Assembly: GCA_011390035.1 (NCBI GenBank) | Contig: JAABTE010000114.1 | Location: 1 to 7,957, forward strand | Reading direction: 5' to 3' | Source: Desulfobacteraceae bacterium | Lineage (GTDB): Bacteria > Desulfobacterota > Desulfobacteria > Desulfobacterales > JAABSP01 | DNA length: 7,957 bases | Shown: one piece after another, positions 1-6,789 of the stretch | How the letters are laid out: each line of letters opens with the position of its first letter | Numbering within the stretch: position 1 is the first letter of the stretch | The notes under the pieces: generated by a model | Database searches by the model: none | What the model was told of the DNA's origin: nothing | What the model saw: the letters and a program-made list of their open reading frames with translations, nothing else | Program-made: the position numbers and the translations under genes

Positions 1-1975
1 AGATGCCGCCCATGCCGAAGAGGATCGCCGGCCCGAAGTCCGGGTCCTTGCGGGCGCCCATGAGTACCTCGAACTCGCACTGGCCGAGCATGGATTGGAC
101 TGAAACGCCGTCAAGGCGCGCGTCGGGCTGTTTTTCCCGCGCCGACTTCATGATGGCCTCGAACGCCTCCCTCGCGTCCGCCGCGTTCCGGATGTTCAGG
201 CGCACGCCGCCCACGTCGCTCTTGTGGCTGATGTCCGGCGAGCGCACCTTCATGGCCACCGGGTAGCCCATCTCATCGGCCAGCTTCACGGCCTCATCAG
301 GATCATCGGCCGGCTCGGTGCGGTTGACCGGAAGGCCGTAGGCGGCCAGAACCCGCTTCGAAGCGATCTCCGACAGGGTTCTGCCCTCCCCGCCGGCCCC
401 CGCCTCGGCCCCCGCTTCCGGTTCTGCTCCCGCTTCAGGTTCCGTTCCCGCTTCGGATTCCGCTCCCGCTTCGGATTCCGCTTCCGCTTCGGGTTCTGCC
501 CCCGCCTCGGGTTCTGCTCCCGCCTCCATTTCCGCCTCCATGGCGGCGCGGGCTGCCTCGGTATCGAAGGAGAGGCTCTTTTCCAGCTTGGGCGGGATCT
601 CCCGGAGCATCTCGAGGTTTCTGGCGTGGTTGTACAGGTGGACGAATGCCTGGATGGCCTGTTCCGGCGTGTCGTAGGTGGGGATTTCCGCGTTGTTGAG
701 GATCTCCCGCGCCTCGGAGACCAGCACGCCCCCAAGCCAGGCGGCAAAGACTGGAACCCCGCGCCCCTTGGCCTGTTCCACCAGGACCCGGGCCGTCTCC
801 CTGGGCCGGGTGAGGGCCTGGGGGGCGTATAGCACCAGGATGGCGTCGAACTCGTCCGCGGCCATGCAGATCTTCACCGTTTCGGCGTACCGCTCCGGCG
901 GGGAGTCCCCCAGCACGTCGATGGGGTTGGCCCGGCTCCAGAATGGGGGCAGGATCTTGTCCAGGGCGGCGCGGGTCTTGTCGCTCATTTTGGCCGGGGC
1001 CATGTCGTGTCTGGCCAGAGCGTCCACGGCCATCACGCCGGGGCCGCCGCCGTTGGTGATCACGCACAGCCGGGGGCCGGCTGGCCGGGGCTGCTTGGCC
1101 AGCAGCTCGGCGCAGTCGAACAGCTCTCCGATGGTCTGAACCCGCACGATGCCGGCCCGCTTGAAGGCCGCGTCGTAAACCGCGTCGGAGCCGGCCATGG
1201 CCCCCGTGTGGGAGGCGGCGGCCCGGGCGCCGGCCTCGCTGGCGCCGGCTTTCAGCGCCACGATGGGCTTGATCCGGGAGACGGCCCGGGCCGCGCTCAT
1301 GAACTTGCGAAAATTCGTCAGGCTCTCCACATACAGCAGGATGCTTCTGACCCCCGGATCATTGCCCAGGTAATCGATCAGATCCCCGAAATCCACATCC
1401 ACCATGGCGCCGGTGCTGACGAAGTGGCTGAACCCGAACCGCTCCCGCATGGCCAGGTCCAGGATGGCCGTGCAGATGGCGCCGCTCTGGGACAGGAAGG
1501 CCAGCCGCCCCTCGTTGGGCAGGTGGGGCGCGAAGCTGGCGTTGAGCCGATGGCCGGGCCGGATGATGCCAAGGCAGTTTGGCCCCACCACCCGGATGCC
1601 GCCCTTTCGGGCCGCCTCGGCGATCCGCTTTTCGATCTTCCGGCCCTCCGCGCCCGTCTCGCCGCCGCCGGCGGAGATGATGATTGCCCCGCCCACCCCG
1701 GCCCCGGCGCATTCGGTCACGATCTCCGGCACGGTATGGATAGGGGTGGCGATCACCGCCAGGTCCACGGCCTGGCCGATGTCGGCGACAGAAGGATATG
1801 CGTCCAGCCCGGCGATGGTGTCGTAGCCGGGGTTGACCGGGAACAGCTTTCCCTCGAATCCGGCCTCCGTCATGTTCCGAACGAGGGCGTGGCCGATGGT
1901 GCCGCTCTTGCCGCTGGCCCCCACGATGGCCACCGATTCGGGGGAAAAGATCTTGTCCATGTTGTAAAGACCCAT
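1..1975 (-). CDS. ADP-forming acetate/acyl-CoA ligase, fused alpha-beta type (partial, C-terminus off the left edge)
   Basis: This enzyme family interconverts an acyl-CoA, ADP and phosphate with the free acid, CoA and ATP in the cytoplasm, through phosphohistidine intermediates. The 658 visible codons give an N-terminal CoA-binding Rossmann domain (VAIVGAS near residues 15-21, about 1-130), a succinyl-CoA-ligase-like domain holding the SHTGA motif with the phosphohistidine candidate His256, a further ligase domain to about residue 450, an acidic repeat linker (about 480-522), and an ATP-grasp_5 domain with the second family histidine His584 in SHKSDVGGV. The sequence leaves the window in FGMGGI of the ATP-grasp glycine loop, so perhaps 75-100 residues are missing. 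ATG codons at 1978, 1975 and 1960 compete. I chose 1975 because AAGGAG lies five bases before it. The true substrate (acetate, propionate, aryl acids) cannot be read from sequence. A C-terminal acetyltransferase domain, as in Pat-type protein acetylases, cannot be excluded because that end is outside the window. Confidence 0.93.
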   Translation of the reverse strand, partial: MGLYNMDKIFSPESVAIVGASGKSGTIGHALVRNMTEAGFEGKLFPVNPGYDTIAGLDAYPSVADIGQAVDLAVIATPIHTVPEIVTECAGAGVGGAIIISAGGGETGAEGRKIEKRIAEAARKGGIRVVGPNCLGIIRPGHRLNASFAPHLPNEGRLAFLSQSGAICTAILDLAMRERFGFSHFVSTGAMVDVDFGDLIDYLGNDPGVRSILLYVESLTNFRKFMSAARAVSRIKPIVALKAGASEAGARAAASHTGAMAGSDAVYDAAFKRAGIVRVQTIGELFDCAELLAKQPRPAGPRLCVITNGGGPGVMAVDALARHDMAPAKMSDKTRAALDKILPPFWSRANPIDVLGDSPPERYAETVKICMAADEFDAILVLYAPQALTRPRETARVLVEQAKGRGVPVFAAWLGGVLVSEAREILNNAEIPTYDTPEQAIQAFVHLYNHARNLEMLREIPPKLEKSLSFDTEAARAAMEAEMEAGAEPEAGAEPEAEAESEAGAESEAGTEPEAGAEPEAGAEAGAGGEGRTLSEIASKRVLAAYGLPVNRTEPADDPDEAVKLADEMGYPVAMKVRSPDISHKSDVGGVRLNIRNAADAREAFEAIMKSAREKQPDARLDGVSVQSMLGQCEFEVLMGARKDPDFGPAILFGMGGI
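411..536 (-). repeat. Seven 18-bp tandem repeats encoding an acidic linker
   Basis: Seven consecutive 18-bp units, based on cccgcttcggattccgct on the plus strand, run in frame inside the acyl-CoA ligase. Read on the minus strand they encode six-residue units of the type AGAEPE or AGAESE. They join the ligase half to the ATP-grasp half, where related single-chain enzymes usually have a short connector. The units differ by point changes, and two (447-464 and 465-482) are identical, as expected of expansion by replication slippage. The likely role is a flexible, negatively charged tether between the two halves. Confidence 0.9.
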
Positions 1976-1980
1976 CATCG

Positions 1981-1986
1981 CTCCTT
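1981..1986 (-). promoter_or_regulatory. Ribosome binding site of the acyl-CoA ligase gene
   Basis: Minus-strand AAGGAG is followed by CG and then two adjacent ATG codons. It is only two bases from the ATG at 1978 but five from the ATG at 1975, which makes 1975 the better start. Confidence 0.65.
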
Positions 1987-2009
1987 ATGTTTCACGCAAT
2001 TGCCCGAGC

Positions 2010-2052
2010 GCCGCCCTTTGGGGCGGCCCCTGCGGACGGCGCCCGCTGCGCC
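2010..2052 (-). other. GC-rich leader hairpins upstream of the acyl-CoA ligase gene
   Basis: Two adjacent inverted repeats are visible. One pairs 2010-2016 (GCCGCCC) with 2021-2027 (GGGCGGC) around a four-base loop. The other pairs 2038-2042 (GGCGC) with 2048-2052 (GCGCC) around five bases. They fall in what would be the 5' leader of the minus-strand gene if the promoter candidate at 2104-2133 is right. No U-run follows, so a classical terminator is unlikely. A role in leader structure or DNA-level regulation is possible, but chance in GC-rich DNA is a real alternative. Confidence 0.4.
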
Positions 2053-2103
2053 GCGGCATGTGGCTTTCGGTATTTCCGATGGCATTTTCCGATGTCCTTT
2101 CAT

Positions 2104-2133
2104 ATCGTACCATCAGTGAGTGTTTCGCCGCAA
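2104..2133 (-). promoter_or_regulatory. Weak sigma-70-like promoter candidate for the acyl-CoA ligase gene
   Basis: On the minus strand TTGCGG (2128-2133) and TACGAT (2104-2109) are separated by 18 bases. They match the consensus hexamers at three and four of six positions. Transcription would start about 120 bases before the gene and include the GC-rich hairpins. The match is weak. Confidence 0.25.
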
Positions 2134-2315
2134 GGGGCAGGACCCTGGAGGATAAATCCCCCGGCAAGCCAGACGCATCCGGGCTTAAAAGTGTCCGAAC
2201 CCGGACGTGTCGATTTTTCCATTGCGCCCGCTATGCGAAACGCCTTTTTTATGGTAGGATTCACAGGATGAGCCGTCTGTGAGCAACACCCATTCCGAAA
2301 CGAGAAACAATCCAA

Positions 2316-5045
2316 ATGGCAGGACGATTCCCAGGTGAAGGGGACGGAAAGGTCCCCGCATTCCAGAACCCGGTTCAGGAGATGATTCCGGAAGGCGCCG
2401 AAGCTCCGCCGGGCCGCCGTGCCCGGGGCAAGCGCCGCCGGGGCGGTCTGACGCGCTGGTTCTTCTGGGCCTGGTTTCTGCTGATCCTGCCCGCCGGGCT
2501 GGCGGGATACGCCGGATACCGCCACATCCGGACCGACCTGCCCGAAATCTCCAGCCTGAGCGACTATCGCCCCCCGGTGATCACCACGGTCTACGCGGAC
2601 GACGGCCAGCGGATCGCCGAGTTCTACGAGCAGCGGCGCATCGTGTTGCCCATCTCACAGATCCCGCCCCGCCTGATCCACGCCTTCGTGGCCGCGGAGG
2701 ACGCCCGCTTTTTCGAGCATGCCGGGGTGGACATCCTCAGCATACTTCGGGCCTTGAGCAAGAACCTGTCCGCCGGCGAGGTGGTGCAGGGGGGCAGCAC
2801 CATCACCCAGCAGGTAACCAAGTCCTTCCTGCTCACCCCGGAAAAGAGCTATCGCCGAAAGCTCAAGGAGGCCCTGCTGGCCTACCGCATCGAAAAGGCC
2901 TTCACCAAAAAAGAGATTCTCTACCTCTACCTGAACCAGATCTACCTGGGCAACGGCGCCTACGGCGTACAGGCGGCGGCGGAGAACTACTTCGGAAAGC
3001 CGGCCTGGGAGTTGAGCCTGGCCGAGTGCGCCACCCTGGCCGGCCTGCCGCCGGCCCCTAGCGCCTACTCTCCGGCGAACCACCCGGAGATGGGCCGAAA
3101 GAGGCGCCGGTATGTGCTGGAGCGAATGGTGGCGGAGGGCTACATCTCCCATTCAGAGGCGGCGTCGGCCATGGCCGAGCGGCTCACGCTCGCCCCCCGG
3201 AAGAACTGGTTCATAGAAACGGCCCCCTACTTTTCCGAACACATCCGCAGGTATGTGGGGGAGCGGTATGGCCAGGACGCCCTGTATCGGGACGGGCTCC
3301 AGATCCACACCACCGTCAACGTGGCCATGCAGAAGGCCGCCATGCGGGATGTGCGGGACGGCCTTCGGGATCTGGACAAGCGGCAGGGCTGGCGAGGTCC
3401 CATCCAGCGCCTGGGGCCGGAGGAGAGGGAGGCGTTCATTCATGAGCTCAAGCGCCGTCAGACGGTCGATTTCATCATGCCGGTGGAAACGGGCGTGGCG
3501 GAAACAGGCGCGGCGGAAACGGGTCCGGCGGAAACAAGCGTGGCGGCGGGGGCCGGCGAATCGCCGGCGGTGGGCGCCATCGTCCGGGGCGTGATCGTGC
3601 CGGCGACCCCGGCGAGCCTCAAGGATGGCTCCGGCGGCCGCCCAACCAGCGGCAAACGGATCGGCGGCGGCGCTGATGGCCCGGGCGATGGCATGGCCAA
3701 TGCGGGCGGTGGCGTGGCCGTTGGGGTGGCCGACGGCGACCTGATCATTCACATGGGCGGGGCCTTGGGCATCATCAGGCGCGAGGATCGGCGGTGGGCC
3801 CGGAACGCGACGCTGGCGGAAGGGGACGTGATCTGGGCGCGAATCATGGAGTTCGACGCAAACCGGGGCCTGTGGCGGCTCGCCCTCGAGCAGGAGCCGG
3901 AGGTGGAAGGCGCCCTGATGTGCATTGAGACAGGCTCGGGCAATGTCAAGGCTCTGGTGGGGGGGCGGGATTTCGCCAAAAGCCAGTTCAACCGGGCCGT
4001 CCAGTCCCTGCGCCAGCCCGGCTCCTCGTTCAAGCCCATCATCTACGCCGCCGCGCTTGACAGGGGCTTTACCCCGCTGACGCTATTGTCCGACACCCCC
4101 TTTGCCTACGACGACGGCTTCACCATCTGGCGGCCCACCAACTACGACGATAAATTCACCGGCCCCATCCGCCTTCGGGACGCCCTTGCCAAGTCCCGCA
4201 ACATTCCGGTGATCCGGGTACTCGACGAGATCGGTGTCGATTACGCCGTAACCTATGCCCGCCGGCTCGGCTTCACCTCCCGGCTGGACCGCCGGCTCTC
4301 TTTGGCCCTCGGCGCCTCGGGCGTCTCGCTGATGGAGATGGTCACGGCCTACTCCGTCTTCGCCAATCAGGGCACGCTGCGCCACCCTGTCTTCATCCGT
4401 GAGATCCGAAACCGGGAGGGCCACCTTCTGCCGGAAATGGCGCCGGAGCCTGAGCAGGTGATGGAGGCCAGCACCGCCTACCTGATGACCAGCCTGCTGG
4501 AAAGCGTGGTGCAGAAGGGCACCGGCCGGCGCGTGCGGGAACTCAACCGCCCCGTGGCCGGAAAGACCGGCACCACCAACGATTTCCGGGACGCATGGTT
4601 CATGGGCTACACCCCCGAATATGTCACCGGCGTATGGGTGGGGTTTGACCAGGAGCGCCCACTGGGCCCGAAGGAGACCGGCTCCCGGGCCGCCAGCCCC
4701 ATCTGGCTGGCCTTCATGCGCCAGGCCCTGGCGGACAGGCCGGTGACCGACTTTCCCGTGCCGGAGGGCGTAACCTTTCTGGAAATCGACGCCCAGACCG
4801 GCCGCCGCGCCGAATCCCGCACCCCCTACACCTTCACCGAATGCTTCAAGGCGGACAACCTGCCGGGCGTCATCCGAAAGCCCCTCGCCGCGGCTGCGGC
4901 CGCCCCCGACGCCCAGGCGTCAAACAGCGCCGGGGCTCCCCCGGACCGCCCGCAATCCTTCCAGCGCCCCGCCGGGAAGCCGGCCCCTCCCCAAACGCCC
5001 ACCGTCATCACCGGCCCGGAGGATTTCTTCAAATCCGGCATCTGA
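2316..5045 (+). CDS. mrcA: Penicillin-binding protein 1A, bifunctional peptidoglycan glycosyltransferase/transpeptidase
   Basis: This 909-residue class A PBP polymerises lipid II into glycan strands and crosslinks stem peptides on the periplasmic face of the inner membrane. A basic cytoplasmic tail (RRARGKRRR, about 34-42) precedes one membrane anchor at about 48-68. The GT51 domain shows AAEDARFFEHAG with catalytic Glu128, GGSTITQQ at 159-166, RKLKE with Glu185, and YLYLNQIYLGNGAYG at about 203-217. The transpeptidase domain has SSFK (nucleophile Ser570, Lys573), SRN (627-629) and KTGT (750-753), so both activities look intact. The middle OB-like region carries an unusual insertion at about 391-472, made of four ETGVA-type repeats and a glycine-rich stretch. 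The periplasmic C-terminal tail is rich in Ala and Pro. The protein is longer than typical PBP1A, largely because of the insertion and tail. The ATG at 2316 is the first after an in-frame stop at 2280. It has no clear Shine-Dalgarno, and Met23 (2382) is an alternative start. Confidence 0.96.
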   Translation: MAGRFPGEGDGKVPAFQNPVQEMIPEGAEAPPGRRARGKRRRGGLTRWFFWAWFLLILPAGLAGYAGYRHIRTDLPEISSLSDYRPPVITTVYADDGQRIAEFYEQRRIVLPISQIPPRLIHAFVAAEDARFFEHAGVDILSILRALSKNLSAGEVVQGGSTITQQVTKSFLLTPEKSYRRKLKEALLAYRIEKAFTKKEILYLYLNQIYLGNGAYGVQAAAENYFGKPAWELSLAECATLAGLPPAPSAYSPANHPEMGRKRRRYVLERMVAEGYISHSEAASAMAERLTLAPRKNWFIETAPYFSEHIRRYVGERYGQDALYRDGLQIHTTVNVAMQKAAMRDVRDGLRDLDKRQGWRGPIQRLGPEEREAFIHELKRRQTVDFIMPVETGVAETGAAETGPAETSVAAGAGESPAVGAIVRGVIVPATPASLKDGSGGRPTSGKRIGGGADGPGDGMANAGGGVAVGVADGDLIIHMGGALGIIRREDRRWARNATLAEGDVIWARIMEFDANRGLWRLALEQEPEVEGALMCIETGSGNVKALVGGRDFAKSQFNRAVQSLRQPGSSFKPIIYAAALDRGFTPLTLLSDTPFAYDDGFTIWRPTNYDDKFTGPIRLRDALAKSRNIPVIRVLDEIGVDYAVTYARRLGFTSRLDRRLSLALGASGVSLMEMVTAYSVFANQGTLRHPVFIREIRNREGHLLPEMAPEPEQVMEASTAYLMTSLLESVVQKGTGRRVRELNRPVAGKTGTTNDFRDAWFMGYTPEYVTGVWVGFDQERPLGPKETGSRAASPIWLAFMRQALADRPVTDFPVPEGVTFLEIDAQTGRRAESRTPYTFTECFKADNLPGVIRKPLAAAAAAPDAQASNSAGAPPDRPQSFQRPAGKPAPPQTPTVITGPEDFFKSGI
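3486..3545 (+). repeat. Four 15-bp tandem repeats inside the PBP1A gene
   Basis: Four units of the form gaaacgggcgtggcg (3486-3500, 3501-3515, 3516-3530, 3531-3545) encode ETGVA, ETGAA, ETGPA and ETSVA. The period keeps the reading frame. The tract sits in the OB-like domain between the two catalytic modules and is followed by a second low-complexity, glycine-rich segment reaching about base 3725. Confidence 0.88.
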
Positions 5046-5099
5046 GGGCAAAATAAGGTCTCGCCCCCATTTACGCCCCGCCCCCGCCCATCCGATAAT

Positions 5100-5114
5100 T
5101 GGCACAGTTCACGC
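5100..5114 (+). promoter_or_regulatory. Possible sigma-54 (-24/-12) promoter for the yhbO-type operon
   Basis: TGGCAC begins at 5100, and its GG (5101-5102) is exactly ten bases from GC (5113-5114), the spacing sigma-54 promoters require. The -24 half matches TTGGCAC fully. The -12 half reads ACGC instead of TTGC, so it is imperfect. Transcription would start near 5126, about 35 bases before the gene. A competing sigma-70 reading is GATAAT at 5094-5099 with a poor -35 (TTACGC, 5071-5076) 17 bases upstream. Confidence 0.35.
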
Positions 5115-5127
5115 CCCCTGCGGGGCG
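5112..5127 (+). other. Short GC hairpin upstream of the yhbO-type gene
   Basis: CGCCCC (5112-5117) can pair with GGGGCG (5122-5127) around a CTGC loop. No T-run follows, so it is a poor intrinsic terminator for the PBP1A gene. It overlaps the predicted start point of the operon downstream. Its function is unknown and it may be chance in GC-rich DNA. Confidence 0.35.
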
Positions 5128-5160
5128 CAACGCCAACGCATTCATTGAAAGGAGGCGGCA

Positions 5161-5676
5161 ATGGCCAATATCGCGGTGATCATCACCGACCTGTTCGAGG
5201 ACTCGGAATACACGGAGCCGGCCAAGGGCTTTAAGGACAAGGGCCATGATCTGACCCATGTGGGCCTGAAGGCCGGCCAGACGGTAAAGGGGAAAAAATC
5301 GGGAACCGAGGTGATCATAGACAGGGCGGTATCAGACGTATCGGTATCCGATTTCGACGCCCTGCTCATTCCCGGCGGCTATTCGCCGGACCAGCTACGG
5401 GTGGATGAGGACGCGGTGCGCTTCGCCGGCGATTTCGTGAAAAGCGGAAAGCCGGTCTTTTCCATCTGCCACGGCCCCCAGCTTCTCATCACAGCCGACG
5501 TTTTGCGGGGCAGAACGATCACCGGCTACACCTCCGTCATCCAGGACATCAAGAACGCCGGGGCCACCTTCGTGGACAGCGAGGTGGTGGAAGACGGCAA
5601 TCTCGTCTCCAGCCGCAATCCGAACGATCTGCCGGCATTCATCAAAACCTCTCTTAAAAAGCTGGACCGGAGCTGA
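5161..5676 (+). CDS. yhbO: DJ-1/PfpI family protein, YhbO type
   Basis: This 171-residue cytoplasmic protein closely follows the E. coli YhbO pattern: FEDSEY near the N-terminus, KAGQTVKGKK, ALLIPGG around 67-73, and the nucleophile elbow SICHGPQ with Cys103 and His104, followed by DLPAF near the end. Glu13 is in place for the Glu/Cys/His arrangement of the PfpI branch. Its length matches the family. Members are linked to protection from oxidative, heat and reactive-carbonyl (glyoxal/methylglyoxal) stress. Deglycase and glyoxalase activities have been claimed and the deglycase role is disputed; older annotation says intracellular protease. A strong AAAGGAGG sits five bases before the ATG. The gene starts 115 bases after PBP1A and lies 47 bases before an aldo/keto reductase on the same strand, so the two are probably co-transcribed and may share a carbonyl-detoxification role. 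Confidence 0.92.
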   Translation: MANIAVIITDLFEDSEYTEPAKGFKDKGHDLTHVGLKAGQTVKGKKSGTEVIIDRAVSDVSVSDFDALLIPGGYSPDQLRVDEDAVRFAGDFVKSGKPVFSICHGPQLLITADVLRGRTITGYTSVIQDIKNAGATFVDSEVVEDGNLVSSRNPNDLPAFIKTSLKKLDRS

Positions 5677-5723
5677 AACACCCGCGACTCAGGCAGCCAG
5701 GAAAAGTCAAACGGAGGTATCCC

Positions 5724-6716
5724 ATGGAACAGACATCCATCCCCGGAACCCCCCTCACCGTATCCCGCATCGCCCTGGGCACCTGGGCCATCGGCGGATG
5801 GATGTGGGGCGGGACGGACGAAAAAGAATCGATCCGCACCATTCACGCAGCCCTGGACAAGGGCATCAATCTGATCGACACGGCCCCGGTGTACGGCTTC
5901 GGCCGATCCGAAAAGATCGTGGGAAAGGCCCTGGCCGAATACGGGCAGCGGGCCGATCTGTTCATCTCCACCAAGGCGGGACTGGACTGGAAGGACGGCA
6001 AGGTGTTTCGAAACGCCAGCCGCGAGAGGATCGAAAAGGAAGTGGCCGATTCCCTTGGGCGGCTGGGCACCGACTACATCGATATCTACTTCATCCACTG
6101 GCCCGACCCGACGGTGGATTTCGGCGAGACGGCCGAGGCCATGGAAAAGCTCCTTGAAGCGGGAAAGATCCGGGCCATCGGGCTTTCCAACTTCACCCCG
6201 GAGCAGATGGCCGCCTTCGGCGAAACCGCACGGCCACACGTCTGCCAGCCGCCCTACAACCTGTTCGAGCGCGGCATCGAATCGGATGTGAAGCCCTACT
6301 GCCACGACAACACCATCGCCCTGATGACCTACGGCGCCCTGTGCCGGGGACTGCTGTCCGGGAAAATGTCAAAGGACCGGCAATTCATCGGAGACGACCT
6401 GCGGCAATACGATCCGAAGTTCAACCCGCCCCGTTTCGATCATTACCTCGGGACCGCCGGGAAGCTGGAGCGCTTCGCCCGCCGGAACTACGGCAAAAGC
6501 CTGCTGGCCCTGGCCGTGCGCTGGGCCCTGGACCAGGAGGTGGAGATCGCCTTGTGGGGCGGCCGGCGACCCGGCCAGATGGCGCCGGTGGACGAGGTGA
6601 CCGGATGGGCCATTGACGAAGACGGTAAAAACCAGGTGGATGCGATCCTGCGGGAAGCGATCCCGGACCCGGTGGGCCCGGGATTCATGGCGCCGCCGGA
6701 TCGCCATTCGGTCTGA
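5724..6716 (+). CDS. yhdN: Aldo/keto reductase, YhdN/GSP69 (AKR11)-like
   Basis: This 330-residue NAD(P)H-dependent oxidoreductase has the (beta/alpha)8 aldo/keto reductase pattern. The family tetrad is visible as Asp52 (LIDTAPVYGFG), Tyr57, Lys84 (STKAGL) and His125 (FIHWPDP). IGLSNF (152-157) and QPPYNLFERG (175-184) follow as in the family, and ALWGGRRPGQM near the C-terminus fits the cofactor-binding region. From memory the sequence resembles Bacillus subtilis YhdN (general stress protein 69, AKR11) almost end to end, including the closing DPVGPGFMAPP. YhdN-type enzymes reduce aldehydes and ketoaldehydes such as methylglyoxal; the actual substrate here is not known. GGAGG lies six bases before the ATG. 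It is the second gene of the probable operon with the YhbO-type gene, and it ends just before a long hairpin facing a convergent universal stress protein gene. Confidence 0.93.
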   Translation: MEQTSIPGTPLTVSRIALGTWAIGGWMWGGTDEKESIRTIHAALDKGINLIDTAPVYGFGRSEKIVGKALAEYGQRADLFISTKAGLDWKDGKVFRNASRERIEKEVADSLGRLGTDYIDIYFIHWPDPTVDFGETAEAMEKLLEAGKIRAIGLSNFTPEQMAAFGETARPHVCQPPYNLFERGIESDVKPYCHDNTIALMTYGALCRGLLSGKMSKDRQFIGDDLRQYDPKFNPPRFDHYLGTAGKLERFARRNYGKSLLALAVRWALDQEVEIALWGGRRPGQMAPVDEVTGWAIDEDGKNQVDAILREAIPDPVGPGFMAPPDRHSV

Positions 6717-6717
6717 A

Positions 6718-6762
6718 CCGGCGGGCATCCCCGAAAGATCATTCCCCGGGGACGCCCGCCGG
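6718..6762. terminator. Long hairpin between convergent genes (bidirectional terminator candidate)
   Basis: CCGGCGGGC (6718-6726) is perfectly complementary to GCCCGCCGG (6754-6762). After one mismatched pair the stem continues as TCCCC (6728-6732) with GGGGA (6748-6752), closing a 15-base loop. It begins one base after the aldo/keto reductase stop and lies 27 bases from the stop of the convergent universal stress protein gene, where a shared terminator would sit. Neither side has a clear T-run, so it may work as a U-less hairpin terminator or a 3' mRNA stabiliser. Confidence 0.65.
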
Positions 6763-6789
6763 ATCAACCGGCCGGATGCTTCCCGCTTC

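Larger units (their letters stand above)
1976..2315. other. Divergent intergenic region between acyl-CoA ligase and PBP1A genes
   Basis: About 340 bases lie between the two divergent start codons. Short open frames occur here but none has a good ribosome binding site or recognisable protein. The half near the ligase gene holds GC-rich hairpins and, farther up, a weak minus-strand promoter candidate. The half near the PBP1A gene has an AT-richer stretch around 2245-2260 (six T bases, then TATGGTAGGAT) that could hold a -10 element for the PBP1A gene, but I find no matching -35. An in-frame stop at 2280-2282 limits how far upstream PBP1A could begin. Confidence 0.7.

Noticed and set aside
224..832. 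A 202-codon plus-strand frame with an RFRFGFR-type repeat
   Set aside because: The apparent protein repeat is the complement of the 18-bp repeat in the ligase linker; there is no gene-like start signal.
1007..2119. A 370-codon plus-strand open frame opposite the acyl-CoA ligase gene
   Set aside because: It is antisense to a gene with clear family motifs, is rich in His, Gly, Asp and Pro as expected of a GC-rich shadow frame, and has no domain I recognise.
2193..2218. Possible intrinsic terminator GTCCG-AACC-CGGAC followed by a T-run upstream of PBP1A
   Set aside because: The stem is only five base pairs, the T-run starts seven bases away, and no plus-strand gene ends upstream of it.
2058..2282. 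A 74-codon open frame and an MSRL mini-ORF (2268-2282) just before the PBP1A gene
   Set aside because: No good ribosome binding site, no recognisable composition, and no attenuation-like codon run or terminator pair to support a leader peptide.
5526..6305. A 259-codon minus-strand frame opposite the yhbO/yhdN-type genes
   Set aside because: It is antisense to two genes with intact catalytic motifs and spans their intergenic gap; a shadow frame of GC-rich codons.
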